Source of the DNA: Mycobacterium asiaticum | Lineage (GTDB): Bacteria > Actinomycetota > Actinomycetes > Mycobacteriales > Mycobacteriaceae | Direction: 5' to 3' | Assembly: GCF_001673315.1 (NCBI RefSeq) | Contig: NZ_LZLQ01000038.1 | Location: forward strand, 1 to 64,000 | DNA: 64,000 bases | Shown: in pieces, positions 43,598 to 52,759 of the stretch | Numbering within the stretch: position 1 is the stretch's first letter | How the letters are laid out: each line of letters begins with the position of its first letter | Made by a program: the position numbers and the translations under genes | The notes under the pieces: generated by a model | Database searches by the model: none | The model's input: the letters and a program-made list of their open reading frames with translations, nothing else | Told to the model about the DNA's origin: nothing

Positions 43598-44486
43598 ACT
43601 TCTCGGCGAATGCGCGCGCGTTGTCGATGAACTCGGCCCGGTTGGCTCCCTGGGGGGCGATGGTCAGCCAAGTCACGCCCATCGCTTCCAACTGGGCGAT
43701 CGTGGCATGCCGTTCGTCGGTCGACCTGGTGTCGTCGAGTAGGTTGCCGGCCGAGAAACAGATATCCAGCGGTTCGGTACGCCCGATCTCGGCCGCGTAT
43801 TTCTTTGTCCAGGCGATGGCCGACGCTAATTCCTCAAGCGTCGAGATTTCTGCGGTACGTGACGCGGTTGCGTAGCCGAATGTGTTGAACGGCGCCCACC
43901 CCTGCGCTCGTGCAACCGCACGGCGGGCGGCAGGCTTGCTGTTGCCACCGACCCAAATCGGTGGCGGGGTTTGAGGTACCGGATACAGTCGCACCCCTCG
44001 AGCTGCGAACGAGGTGCCCTCGTACGCGACATCAGCGCCGGTGAGCACCTTGCCCAGGACGTCCAGCGCCTCGTCGAGCAACGCCCCACGATTGTCGAAA
44101 TCTATTCCTAGCGCTCTGAATTCGGGTTTGAGATAACCCGCGGCGGTGCCGAGTATCAGCCGGCCGCCGGAAAGGACGTCAAGACTCTGGATCGACTTCG
44201 CGCCCAGGAAAGGATTGCGGTAGGCGGCGATGTAAACGTTGGTGAGCAGCTTTACCTCCGTGGTGGCGGCTGCCGCGAACGACAACGCGACGAACGGGTC
44301 CAGGGCGTGGTGACCGCCGTGGTCGAGCCATTTCGCGTCGGGGGCGGGGTGATCGGTGACGTGCACGGCGGAGAAGCCGCTCGTTTCACCGACGCGGGCG
44401 ACTTCGGAAATCGCGTCGGCGGTGACGAATTCAGTCACGGCGTCCACCCGCTGGGTGGGCAGTTCGAGGGAGTAAGAGATGGTCAC
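43587..44486 (-). CDS. LLM-class (F420-dependent-type) oxidoreductase
   Basis: This 299-aa luciferase-like TIM-barrel protein starts at GTG 44486 after AAAGGA (spacing five). It has TDHPAPDAKWLDHG, LLTNVYIAAYRNPFLGAKSI, LDVLSGGRLILGTAAGY and PPIWVGGNSKPAARRA. In mycobacteria these mostly use F420 as hydride carrier (established). A reduction or oxidation of the pathway substrate is likely. It ends in a small convergent overlap with the SnoaL-like gene and is followed upstream by the acyl-CoA dehydrogenase gene (10-bp gap). Confidence 0.8.
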   Translation of the reverse strand: MTISYSLELPTQRVDAVTEFVTADAISEVARVGETSGFSAVHVTDHPAPDAKWLDHGGHHALDPFVALSFAAAATTEVKLLTNVYIAAYRNPFLGAKSIQSLDVLSGGRLILGTAAGYLKPEFRALGIDFDNRGALLDEALDVLGKVLTGADVAYEGTSFAARGVRLYPVPQTPPPIWVGGNSKPAARRAVARAQGWAPFNTFGYATASRTAEISTLEELASAIAWTKKYAAEIGRTEPLDICFSAGNLLDDTRSTDERHATIAQLEAMGVTWLTIAPQGANRAEFIDNARAFAEKFIS

Positions 44487-44496
44487 ATTCGTCCTT

Positions 44497-45591
44497 TCAT
44501 GGTGCGGCCAAGGCTGCCAAGCGTTGGGCATGGTGGTCGGGGCTGCCGAAGATCAGCTCGGTCGCCTTGGCGCGCCGAACGTAGAGGTGTGCGTCGTGTT
44601 CCCAGGTGAACCCGATTCCGCCGTGGATTCTCATGTTGTCCAAAGCGACTTGCAGAAAGGCTTCCGAGCAGGCCATCTTTGCTACCGACGCAGCGATCGG
44701 CAGGTCGCTTCCGTCAGCCGATTCCGCAGCGTGGATGGCCGCAGAGCGGGCACCCTCGACGAGCACCAGCATGTCCGCGCACCGGTGCTTGACAGCCTGA
44801 AAGCTGCCGATGGTGCGCCCGAACTGCACTCGCTCCTTGGCGTATCCCACGGCCATATCGAGGCAACGTTGGGCGCCGCCAACCTGCTCGGCGGCCAGCG
44901 CGGCGATTGCGAGGTCGCACGTGCGGGCCAGGCCCGCGTCAGCGTCTCCATCGGTTCCGATCAACCGGGCGGGGGCGTCGTGGAACCTCAGGCATGCGAC
45001 CTTCCGCGTGCGGTCGAGCGTGGCCAGCGGTTCACGCGTCAGCCCGTCGGCGTCCGCGGCGACCGCGAACAGTGATGTGCCTGCGCTCGTATTCGCCGCG
45101 ACGAGAACGACATCGGCGGTATGGCCGTCGAGGACGAGATTTGCATCGCCGTGAATCCGATGACCGTTGCCGTCGGCTCGTGCCGTCAGTGTGACGGCTT
45201 GCGGGTCCCACGCCTCGAGACTGCTGTTGAGGATCACCGTCGCGGTCATGGATCCGTCGACAAAACGCGGTAGGTAGTCGCCCATCGCGACGGTGTCGCC
45301 GCTACAGAGGATCGCTTGCGTGGCGAGTGCGACGGTGGAGAAGAACGGTGCACATAACAGGGCGGCGCCCATCTCCTCGAACACGATCGCGAGTTCGGCG
45401 AAGCTGGCACCCGCACCGCCGAATTCCTCAGGAACGGCAATGCCGTGCAACCCCAGGTCGTGGGCCATCTGATGCCACACCAATGCGTCATATCCCTCCA
45501 CGGTGGACATGAGATCGCGTACCTGTCCGGACGGCGAAGCGGCCGCCAGGAACTGCCGCACCGTGTGTCGGAGTTCGTCGGCTTCACTCAT
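44497..45591 (-). CDS. Acyl-CoA dehydrogenase
   Basis: This 364-aa protein has AVPEEFGGAGASFAELAIVF, YAKERVQFGRTIGSFQAVKH, and IHGGIGFTWEHDAHLYVRRA at the end. The length and lack of the YxxPxAGSD loop suggest a beta-like subunit of a heteromeric FadE. No immediate alpha partner is on this strand; the pair at 46909-49070 lies on the other side of the divergent amidohydrolase gene. It is likely to be transcribed with the LLM oxidoreductase. Confidence 0.8.
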   Translation of the reverse strand: MSEADELRHTVRQFLAAASPSGQVRDLMSTVEGYDALVWHQMAHDLGLHGIAVPEEFGGAGASFAELAIVFEEMGAALLCAPFFSTVALATQAILCSGDTVAMGDYLPRFVDGSMTATVILNSSLEAWDPQAVTLTARADGNGHRIHGDANLVLDGHTADVVLVAANTSAGTSLFAVAADADGLTREPLATLDRTRKVACLRFHDAPARLIGTDGDADAGLARTCDLAIAALAAEQVGGAQRCLDMAVGYAKERVQFGRTIGSFQAVKHRCADMLVLVEGARSAAIHAAESADGSDLPIAASVAKMACSEAFLQVALDNMRIHGGIGFTWEHDAHLYVRRAKATELIFGSPDHHAQRLAALAAP

Positions 45592-45673
45592 CCTGATTCC
45601 TTCGGTGTTTGTCTGGCCGGCCCCGACCCGGGATAGGCATTGCCGGGAAAGGATAGTATCTTTTCTGAAATAG

Positions 45674-45689
45674 GAGAATCACCATTCTC
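45674..45689. promoter_or_regulatory. 16-bp operator GAGAAT-CACC-ATTCTC
   Basis: This is a perfect palindrome in the 116-bp gap between the divergent acyl-CoA dehydrogenase (start 45591) and amidohydrolase (start 45708) genes. The arms are identical to those at 25013 and 51948. Confidence 0.75.
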
Positions 45690-45707
45690 GCATGGAGGAG
45701 CCGCGCG

Positions 45708-46901
45708 GTGACGAAACTCGACTACGGGATCATCGACTGCGACACGCATTGCTATGAGACGCGTGACGCGTTTACTCGATACCTGCCCAGAGAGTTCCAG
45801 AATCGCGCGATCACCACCGTTCGCGGAGCGGACGGGGTCGAGGTAATCCTCGCCGGCCATCGTGTCGCAACCTTCAACAGTGAAGGGGGACTGGGTCTGG
45901 ACGTCGCATACCGTCCCGGATCGCTGAAAGAGATGCTCAGACAGATGGGATCCGGCAACCCAGAGGAGTCCTACGAGCCGCAGCCCATGCAACCCGAGTA
46001 CATCGAGCGTTCAGCACGGCTCGCGGTGATGGAAAAGCAGAACGTCGAGCGGATGGTCATCTATCCGAGCGGCATGGCCCTGGCGGCCGAGCACTACGTC
46101 GATGACACCGCAGCGCTATACGCAAATCTCCGGTCCTTCAATCGATGGTTCGACGAGGAATGGGGGTTCAACTACCAGGACCGCATATACGCGACCGGGC
46201 TGCTTTCGCTTCGCGACCTCGACTCGGCCGTCAGCGAAACCGATGCGTTGATCGCGCAGGGTGCGAAGTTTGTCATGCTGCCGACGGGCCCGGCATACGG
46301 CAGATCTCCCGGCGACCCCCACTTTGACCCGATCTACGCCCGGCTGCAGGAAGCGGGCTGCGTCCTGGTGTTCCACATCATGCCGTTCTGGTACTTCGAT
46401 GCGATCTCACCTGCCTGGGGGCACTGCGCAGATCCTGCCTCGTGGCACATGTCGGCCTGGCAGTGGATGAACATCTACGGCCAACGCCCGATCGAGGACA
46501 CCCTCTCAGCGCTGATATTCGACAACCTATTCGGCCGCTTTCCCGGGTTGAACGTGCTTGTCGCCGAACACGGTGCAGAGTGGGTGCCCTTCTTCACCAA
46601 ACACATGGACAAGAGCCGGGGCATGGGTCGAAATGGTCCATGGATCGGCGGGAAACTGACCGAAAAGCCGTCTGCCATCTTCCGACAGCACGTCCGGGTG
46701 GTGCCGTATCCCGAGGACGATACGCCCGCCATCGTCGCCAGCCTGGGCTATGACGACTGTCTGGTGATGGGCTCCGACTACCCGCATGCGGAAGGACTCG
46801 CCGAGCCTGCTGATTTTGTCAAGTTGCTCGACCCGCTCGACGATGCCACCAAGAAGCGGATCATGCGTGACAACGCTGAGCATCTTATCGGGCGGAGCTA
46901 G
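45708..46901 (+). CDS. Amidohydrolase family protein (Amidohydro_2), paralogue B
   Basis: This 397-aa protein starts at GTG 45708, with GGAGGAG 10 bp before. Metal-site signature: IIDCDTHCYET at the start, VFHIMPFWYFDA in the middle, AEHGAEWVP and GSDYPHAEG near the end. It is the most divergent of the three amidohydrolases. It is directly followed by two FadE genes and a FadD gene with 7-bp, -4-bp and 6-bp spacings, so all four form a plus-strand operon. Confidence 0.8.
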   Translation: MTKLDYGIIDCDTHCYETRDAFTRYLPREFQNRAITTVRGADGVEVILAGHRVATFNSEGGLGLDVAYRPGSLKEMLRQMGSGNPEESYEPQPMQPEYIERSARLAVMEKQNVERMVIYPSGMALAAEHYVDDTAALYANLRSFNRWFDEEWGFNYQDRIYATGLLSLRDLDSAVSETDALIAQGAKFVMLPTGPAYGRSPGDPHFDPIYARLQEAGCVLVFHIMPFWYFDAISPAWGHCADPASWHMSAWQWMNIYGQRPIEDTLSALIFDNLFGRFPGLNVLVAEHGAEWVPFFTKHMDKSRGMGRNGPWIGGKLTEKPSAIFRQHVRVVPYPEDDTPAIVASLGYDDCLVMGSDYPHAEGLAEPADFVKLLDPLDDATKKRIMRDNAEHLIGRS

Positions 46902-46908
46902 ACGCTGT

Positions 46909-47874
46909 ATGGCGGATGATGACCTCGATCTCGATCTGCTGCGCGCAGCGGCGCGCGATTTCCTGACCGGCCGCGGCGCTCAAGACTCGGTCAAAGAACT
47001 AGCGACCATGGACTGGACGGGGCTGCTCGTCGAGGAGAATCTCGGTGGCAGCGGGTGGCGTCCTGTGGAGACGACGGTCATCGCCGAGGAACTCGGCCGC
47101 GCGCAGAACTCGTCGACCTGGTTTGGGTGTGTGCTATCCGCTGCCGCGTTGGCTTCGGCACCTGGCGAGGTGCGCGACCGATGGTTGCCCGCGATGCTCG
47201 ACGGAACCGCGATGGCGGGCTGCGCACAGTCCGGCGACACCGTCCGGGTTGCGCGTGGAGAGGCGATTGACATTCTGGTCACACTGGGGCACAACGGAAT
47301 TCATCTGTTCGAATTGGCCGAAGCAATCCCGCGAAGCCGTGATGGCGAGCTGTTGGATGTCGACCGCGCCGCATGGCGCATCGAGGTCGGTGGGGCGGAC
47401 AGCTTGTTGATCGGTAGCCCGCAACGAGCGGATCAGCTGCTGGCCGTGGCGAGAGTCTTGCTCAGCGCGGATTCGCTGGGCGCCTTTTCGAGCACGTTCG
47501 AGCGGCTGGTCGGTTACCTGAAGGAGCGGATCGCCTTCGGTGTGCCGATCGCGAGTTTTCAAGCGGTGCAACATCGGCTGGTGGACTTGCTGGTCTTCGA
47601 GGCAAAGGCGCGCGCGGTCATTGTGAAAGCTGCCCGCGCACTGGCGGCGGGTGATATCTCGGACCACGTGATCGCCTTGTCCGCCGCGGCGCACGCGTTT
47701 GTCGCCGCGAAGGCAACGGCTGCCGTGGACGAGTGCATGCAGTTGTCGGGCGGCATCGGATTCACCTGGGAGTACCCGTTGCATCACGAACTGCGCCGAG
47801 TGTTCACGAACGGCTATCTACTCGGCACGGCTCGCTCCAGCCGTAGTCTCGTTGCGGAGAGGTCGGGCTGGTGA
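46909..47874 (+). CDS. Short acyl-CoA dehydrogenase (beta-like subunit)
   Basis: This 321-aa protein starts at ATG 46909 (MADDDLDLDLLRAAARDF). At about 50 residues shorter than normal it lacks most of the N-terminal substrate-binding loop and the middle-domain SEPxAGSD motif. It keeps YLKERIAFGVPIASFQAVQH and LSGGIGFTWEYPLHHELRR. A role as partner of the full-length enzyme encoded next is typical of alpha2beta2 mycobacterial FadE proteins. It overlaps that gene by GTGA. Confidence 0.75.
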   Translation: MADDDLDLDLLRAAARDFLTGRGAQDSVKELATMDWTGLLVEENLGGSGWRPVETTVIAEELGRAQNSSTWFGCVLSAAALASAPGEVRDRWLPAMLDGTAMAGCAQSGDTVRVARGEAIDILVTLGHNGIHLFELAEAIPRSRDGELLDVDRAAWRIEVGGADSLLIGSPQRADQLLAVARVLLSADSLGAFSSTFERLVGYLKERIAFGVPIASFQAVQHRLVDLLVFEAKARAVIVKAARALAAGDISDHVIALSAAAHAFVAAKATAAVDECMQLSGGIGFTWEYPLHHELRRVFTNGYLLGTARSSRSLVAERSGW

Positions 47875-49070
47875 GCGCGGTAGCAACCCGACCAAGCGAC
47901 GCGCAGTTGACCGAGTTCAGGCATCGCGTCCGAGCGCACATCGCCGAACACGCACCTCCCTTCGCCGCGCGGGAAGGACGGCGGGCGCCGGAAAACGCCG
48001 AGCAGGAAGCGCATTTGCGCAAATGGTTCGCCACGTTGTTCGATGCGGGTTTCGTCGGTGCAGACTGGCCCGTCGAGCACGGCGGACGCGCCGATCATCA
48101 TCCTCTGCACGACCGCATACTCAGCGAGGAGATCCTGCGCGCCCGCGCCCCGCGGCCCGTCGATCAGGTCAACCTAGCGGCCCACGTGCTGCTGCACTTC
48201 GGATCGGCCGACCAGAAGGCCGCACTGCTGCCGCCGATGCGTCGCAGCGAGCACGTGTGGTGTCAGTTATTCAGCGAGCCTGACGCCGGCAGCGACATCG
48301 CCGCCGTCCGGAGCAGGGCTGCACAGCAACGCGACGGATCATGGGTGATCGACGGTCAGAAGACCTGGATCACCGACGGGCACTGGGCCGACATGGGGCT
48401 GGCGCTCATCCGCACCGACCCGACTTCCTCGCGCCACCACGGACTTTCGGTTTTCGCGGTGCCGTTGTCGACGGCCGGCGTCGAGGTTCGTCCGATCCGG
48501 ACGATCAACGAGGCGATCGAGGTGAACGAAATTTTTCTCGACGGCGTAACGGTGCCCGCAAGAAACCTGATCGGCGAAGCCGGCCAGGGATGGTCGATCA
48601 TCATGGCGGGCCTGGATTTCGAACGTTTCGGGATCGGCGGCAACGTCGTCTTGCTTGAGCTGCTGATCGACGATCTGGTGTTGGTGGCGCGCAACGGCAT
48701 CCTCGACGGCACCGGAGCGCTCGAACATGATGACATCCGGCAGGCAGTCGCGGAGTTGGGCGTCGAAGTCGAGGTGGCGAAGTCCTTCATCGACGATCAT
48801 GTCGAACGCCTCGTCGCTGGGGACGAGCGACCGGGCGACGGCTCGATCGCCAAACTGAGTTTCGGCGAGACATACCACCGGGTTTCGGCATACGGCGCCG
48901 AACTCGCTGCGACGGTGTGCACGGTGACCGCCGATCCGAGTGTCGAGCAGGCCAAACAACGTCTGCGAGAATGCTGGCTGTGGTCGCGCGCCTACACGGT
49001 CTCCGGCGGAAGCTCAGAGATCATGCGTAACATTCTCGCCAAACGTCGGCTTCTGTTGCCGAGCCGGTGA
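47871..49070 (+). CDS. Acyl-CoA dehydrogenase (alpha-like subunit)
   Basis: This 399-aa protein starts at GTG 47871. It has GADWPVEHGGRADHHPLHDR, the flavin/substrate loop FSEPDAGSDIAAVRSRA, WVIDGQKTWITDGHWADMGL, and the C-terminal SGGSSEIMRNILAKRRL. All the catalytic-domain motifs are present. With the short partner before it, it should form the heteromeric enzyme that introduces a double bond into an acyl-CoA. Confidence 0.8.
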   Translation: MSAVATRPSDAQLTEFRHRVRAHIAEHAPPFAAREGRRAPENAEQEAHLRKWFATLFDAGFVGADWPVEHGGRADHHPLHDRILSEEILRARAPRPVDQVNLAAHVLLHFGSADQKAALLPPMRRSEHVWCQLFSEPDAGSDIAAVRSRAAQQRDGSWVIDGQKTWITDGHWADMGLALIRTDPTSSRHHGLSVFAVPLSTAGVEVRPIRTINEAIEVNEIFLDGVTVPARNLIGEAGQGWSIIMAGLDFERFGIGGNVVLLELLIDDLVLVARNGILDGTGALEHDDIRQAVAELGVEVEVAKSFIDDHVERLVAGDERPGDGSIAKLSFGETYHRVSAYGAELAATVCTVTADPSVEQAKQRLRECWLWSRAYTVSGGSSEIMRNILAKRRLLLPSR

Positions 49071-49076
49071 GGACGG

Positions 49077-50630
49077 GTGAGGACACCAGTGGCCGACCAG
49101 ACGTACTGGGGTCTCGTCGACGCGGTGGCGCAGGAACATCCGCACCGCGTGGTACTCGCCGACGACTTCGGCCGTAGCCTCACCTGCGCACAGCTTCGCG
49201 ACGAGGCATTGCGGACGGCAGCGGCGCTGTCCAGTGCCGGGGTGGGCGAGGGCACCGTCGTGTCGTGGCAATTGCCGACCACCTTGGAAACGATGGTGGT
49301 GATGGTGGCGCTCACGCGATTGGGCGCCGTGCAGAATCCGATTCTGCCGATTTGGCGCGAACGCGAACTTCGCTTCGCTACCGAGCAACTGGCGACCGAG
49401 GTACTAGTGGTACCCGGCCATTGGCGAGGTTTCGACCACACCGGGCTTGCCCGCGAACTGGCGGCGCAACGGTCCATGTCCGTCCTGGTGATCGATCACG
49501 ACGCGCCGATCACCGGCGCGCTCCGCCTGCCCGTCGGCGATCCGGACGTGCTGGCGGAGCCGCCGGCTTCCGCGGAGGACCCGCGCTGGATCTACTACTC
49601 GTCGGGTACCACTGCGGCGCCGAAAGGTGCTCGGCATTGCGACCGTTCGGTGATCGCGGGCTCCGCGGGGGTGGTCGGCATCGTGGGGGCATCAAGCAGG
49701 GATGTCAACCCGATCGCCTTTCCGGTATCGCATATCGGCGGTGCGGCCATGCTGGCGGCTAGCTTGCGCACCGGTATGCGTTTGGTGCTGTTCGACTCAT
49801 TCGATCCCGCCACCTCACCGCAAGCGATCGCCTTGCACCGGCCGACGTTGCTGGGCACCGCGACGCCGTTCCTTGTTGCGTTCATGGCCGCGCAGCGCGC
49901 ACACGGAACTCAACCGCTCTATCCCGATCTGCGTGGTTGCGTGGGTGGCGGGGCCCCGATCACCGCTGAGCTGGGACGGCAGGTACGGGAGACCTTTTCG
50001 GTGAACGGCGTCGCCAATTCCTGGGGGCTGACCGAGTTTCCGGTTGCGACGTCGCAGCGACCGGAGGCCGCGCCGGATCTCCTCGACCGCACTGTGGGAC
50101 GCCCGGTCGCGGGAGTGTCGGTGCGGGTAGTCGACGACGGCGGGCGTGAGGTCGGTGTCGGCGAAGAGGGTGAACTCCGACTCAAGGGACCGCAGTGCTT
50201 CCTGGGATATGTCGACGGTTCGCTCGACGCCGATGCATTCGACGCCGATCGTTGGTTCCGCACTGGAGACCGGGGGCGCATCGACGGCGAGGGCAACGTC
50301 ACAATCACCGGACGCATCAAGGATGCAATCATTCGCAACGCCGAGAACATCTCGGCACTGGAAATCGAGGACGTGCTGGCCACGCATCCCGCAGTCGCTG
50401 ACGTCGCGGTCATCGGGGTTCCGGATCCGCTTACGGGCGAACGGGTTTGCGCTGTCGTGGTTTCTCAACCCGGAGCTGATGTCACGCTCGCCGGGCTGGC
50501 GGGCCACTGTCAGGCTCGAGGCTTGAGTCGGCACAAATCGCCGGAGCGACTCGAATTGGTGGAGGCGCTACCGCGCAATCTCACTGGAAAGGTACTGAAG
50601 AACGAATTGCGTGCCCGGTTCGGCGGCTGA
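49077..50630 (+). CDS. Acyl-CoA synthetase (AMP-dependent)
   Basis: This 517-aa protein has an ANL core YYSSGTTAAPKGARH, a motif around NSWGLTEFPV, WFRTGDRGRIDG, GRIKDAIIRNAENIS and the catalytic lysine in NLTGKVLKNEL. GTG 49077 and GTG 49089 are both possible, each with GAGG at the right spacing, as a small repeat GGTGAGGAC copies the ribosome site. A CoA ligase for the acid released by the hydrolase is a reasonable role. No gene lies in the 119 bp that follow. Confidence 0.85.
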   Translation: MRTPVADQTYWGLVDAVAQEHPHRVVLADDFGRSLTCAQLRDEALRTAAALSSAGVGEGTVVSWQLPTTLETMVVMVALTRLGAVQNPILPIWRERELRFATEQLATEVLVVPGHWRGFDHTGLARELAAQRSMSVLVIDHDAPITGALRLPVGDPDVLAEPPASAEDPRWIYYSSGTTAAPKGARHCDRSVIAGSAGVVGIVGASSRDVNPIAFPVSHIGGAAMLAASLRTGMRLVLFDSFDPATSPQAIALHRPTLLGTATPFLVAFMAAQRAHGTQPLYPDLRGCVGGGAPITAELGRQVRETFSVNGVANSWGLTEFPVATSQRPEAAPDLLDRTVGRPVAGVSVRVVDDGGREVGVGEEGELRLKGPQCFLGYVDGSLDADAFDADRWFRTGDRGRIDGEGNVTITGRIKDAIIRNAENISALEIEDVLATHPAVADVAVIGVPDPLTGERVCAVVVSQPGADVTLAGLAGHCQARGLSRHKSPERLELVEALPRNLTGKVLKNELRARFGG

Positions 50631-50749
50631 TCCGCTATACCCGGCTGTCGTCGCTGGGCCGAAGCGATCTCACGGAGCGACGGCCCGCCGGTGCGGGTGC
50701 GCAGCAGCGTGCCGAGCAGGGGCGCGCCGCCGGCAGGCGCTGCTATCGG

Positions 50750-51928
50750 CTAGATGCCGATGAGCTGCTTCAAGTTGCCGCCCATGACCTGTGCGGTGGT
50801 CTCCGCGGGGAGGTTCTGGAGTTCCATGACGAATTTCGCCGGCTCGGCGAGTCCCTCCGGATGCGGAAAGTCCGAACCGAACATCACCCGGTCGGCACCC
50901 AGGATGTCGATGAGGTGCGACATGTCCTCCTCATGGAACGGGTTGACCCACACGTGCCTGCGGAATACGTCACAGGGGTGCTCGTCGAAGTCCTTCGGTT
51001 TCTTGCGATAGACCCGATCGAACACCTCCATCAGTCGCTCAGCCCATGAGCCGCCGTTCTCGACCACACCGATGCGTAGGCCCGGGAAGCGTTCGAACAC
51101 GCCATGAGCGATGAATGCCGCCAGCGTGTCGAAGATATGGCGACTTTCTTCGTAGATGAACCCGCGAAGCTTGGTGAGCTGGAACCCCTGGAACTCGTCG
51201 CCGCCTTCCCAGTCGTCGACGTAACGGTCGTAGCCGGAGTCCGAATTGTGCATCTGCACCGAAATACCCGACGACTCGACGAGTCGCCAGAAGTCGTCGA
51301 ACTCGGGCAGCGCGGGTGAGCGAGAAGTGCCGTCTTCCCGCGGTACCGGGGCTGGCCGGATCAGCACGGTTCTGGCGCCGTTTGCCAGGCACCACTCGAG
51401 TTCCCTGACCCCTGCGGCCGGATCATTGAGCGAGATCGCGGGTACCGCGAAGATGCGGTTCTGATAGTTGAAGGTCCAGTCGTCGAGCAGCCAGCGGTTG
51501 AAAGCATGCGTCACCGCATGGGTCAGCTCGGTGTCGGACTTGGTCCGTTCTTCGAGCATGCCTGCCGTGGTAGGGAACATCACCGCGCCGTCGACGCCTT
51601 GGGAGTCCATCAGCTCCAGCCGCAAGTCCGGCTGCCGGAATGCGTCGGGGCAGCGGATCGGATTGGCAAGTTCACGCAGGGACTTGCCCTCGGGATTGAT
51701 ACCGCGGTAGTAGTCGGCCCATGCACCCGGCGTCGGGATCACCTCGTAGGTCGGGTTGGGGATGCACTCGGTAACAGTGCCCAGGATCTGCAGCTTCGTG
51801 CGGCCGTTCACGTCGACGTATTTGAGCGCCTCGGAGTATTTCTCCGGCAGGTACCGGGTGTAGGCATCGATGGTCTCGTACATGTGGTTGTCGGCATCCC
51901 ATACCTCGAATGCTTTTTCACCGGTCAC
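50750..51928 (-). CDS. Amidohydrolase family protein (Amidohydro_2), paralogue C
   Basis: This 392-aa protein starts at GTG 51928 (TGEKAFEVWDADNHMYET), five bases after GGAGG; an upstream GTG at 51940 lies before the ribosome site. It closely follows paralogue A in sequence pattern: WDADNHMYE, TYEVIPTPGAWADYY, IRPAPVPREDG, QMHNSDSGYD and GSDFPHPEGLAEP. It is the first gene of its own small unit on the minus strand and may share the operator at 51948-51963. Confidence 0.8.
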   Translation of the reverse strand: MTGEKAFEVWDADNHMYETIDAYTRYLPEKYSEALKYVDVNGRTKLQILGTVTECIPNPTYEVIPTPGAWADYYRGINPEGKSLRELANPIRCPDAFRQPDLRLELMDSQGVDGAVMFPTTAGMLEERTKSDTELTHAVTHAFNRWLLDDWTFNYQNRIFAVPAISLNDPAAGVRELEWCLANGARTVLIRPAPVPREDGTSRSPALPEFDDFWRLVESSGISVQMHNSDSGYDRYVDDWEGGDEFQGFQLTKLRGFIYEESRHIFDTLAAFIAHGVFERFPGLRIGVVENGGSWAERLMEVFDRVYRKKPKDFDEHPCDVFRRHVWVNPFHEEDMSHLIDILGADRVMFGSDFPHPEGLAEPAKFVMELQNLPAETTAQVMGGNLKQLIGI

Positions 51929-51947
51929 CAGCGCCTCCACCTGCTTC

Positions 51948-51963
51948 GAGAATGTTGATTCTC
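51948..51963. promoter_or_regulatory. 16-bp operator GAGAAT-GTTG-ATTCTC
   Basis: This is a perfect palindrome 20 bp upstream of the GTG start of amidohydrolase C, between it and the end of the next operon (52001). It has identical arms to the elements at 25013 and 45674. Confidence 0.75.
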
Positions 51964-52000
51964 AAGATAGCAAACGGCTGTATCCGGCTTCCCGCCGACC

Positions 52001-52759
52001 TTAGAGATTCATGAAATGGCCACCATCGACTCCCAGGGTCTGCCCGGTGATGTAGCGGGCATCGGGACCGATCAGAAATGCTACGGCCGGCCCGATGTCA
52101 TGCTCCGGGTCGCCGATGCGTCCCAGCGGAACCCTGCGAGCCAATCTCTCCTCCATCGCGGGATCCGCTTCGATTGCGGTGGTCATGGCAGGCGAATACG
52201 CGAGTGGTGAAACGACGTTCACCGTTATGCCGTGCGGAGCCCATTCGCGGGCCAAGCTCTTGGCGAAGCCGCGAAGCGCGCCCTTCATCGTCGCGTACAA
52301 GGGCAGTGTCGCGCTGCCCTCCATACCAGCCGGCGACGTCATCACCACGAACGTGCCACCGCGTTGCTTGAGCGCCTGAAACGCGGCGGTGGCACAGTGT
52401 TGGGCGCCGCCCAGGGAGACGGAGAAGTGGTCCTGCCAGAGTGCGCGATCCACATCGGCCAGTTGGTGCGGCTTGCTCGAGGAGTTGCTCGTCGCGTTGT
52501 GCACGACGGCATCGAGACGGCCGGTGAGCCTGAGCGCGAGGGCCACCGTGTCCGCGACCGCCGCTTGATCAGTGACGTCACAACGGGTCCACGCGGCGCG
52601 ATGCCCACGCGACGTGATCTCGTCGGCGACCGACTGTCCAGTGTCGGAGCGGGTTGCGACGATCGTGTGCGCCCCCTGAGCGGCCAGGGCCACCGCTATG
52701 CCGCGCCCGACACCGCCGCCCGAACCAGTCACCAAAACCGTGCGTCCTTCGAGCTTCAC
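52001..52759 (-). CDS. Short-chain dehydrogenase/reductase
   Basis: This 252-aa SDR has cofactor loop VTGSGGGVGRGIAVAL, the NAT motif as HNATSNSSS, serine in VVMTSPAG, the YATMK catalytic pair and the C-terminal ITGQTLGVDGGHFM. It has the standard classical length. It overlaps the degenerate SDR gene by 4 bp, and the two may form a heteromer, one subunit catalytic. It is the last gene of a run from about 56.3 kb down to 52.0 kb. Confidence 0.75.
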   Translation of the reverse strand: MKLEGRTVLVTGSGGGVGRGIAVALAAQGAHTIVATRSDTGQSVADEITSRGHRAAWTRCDVTDQAAVADTVALALRLTGRLDAVVHNATSNSSSKPHQLADVDRALWQDHFSVSLGGAQHCATAAFQALKQRGGTFVVMTSPAGMEGSATLPLYATMKGALRGFAKSLAREWAPHGITVNVVSPLAYSPAMTTAIEADPAMEERLARRVPLGRIGDPEHDIGPAVAFLIGPDARYITGQTLGVDGGHFMNL

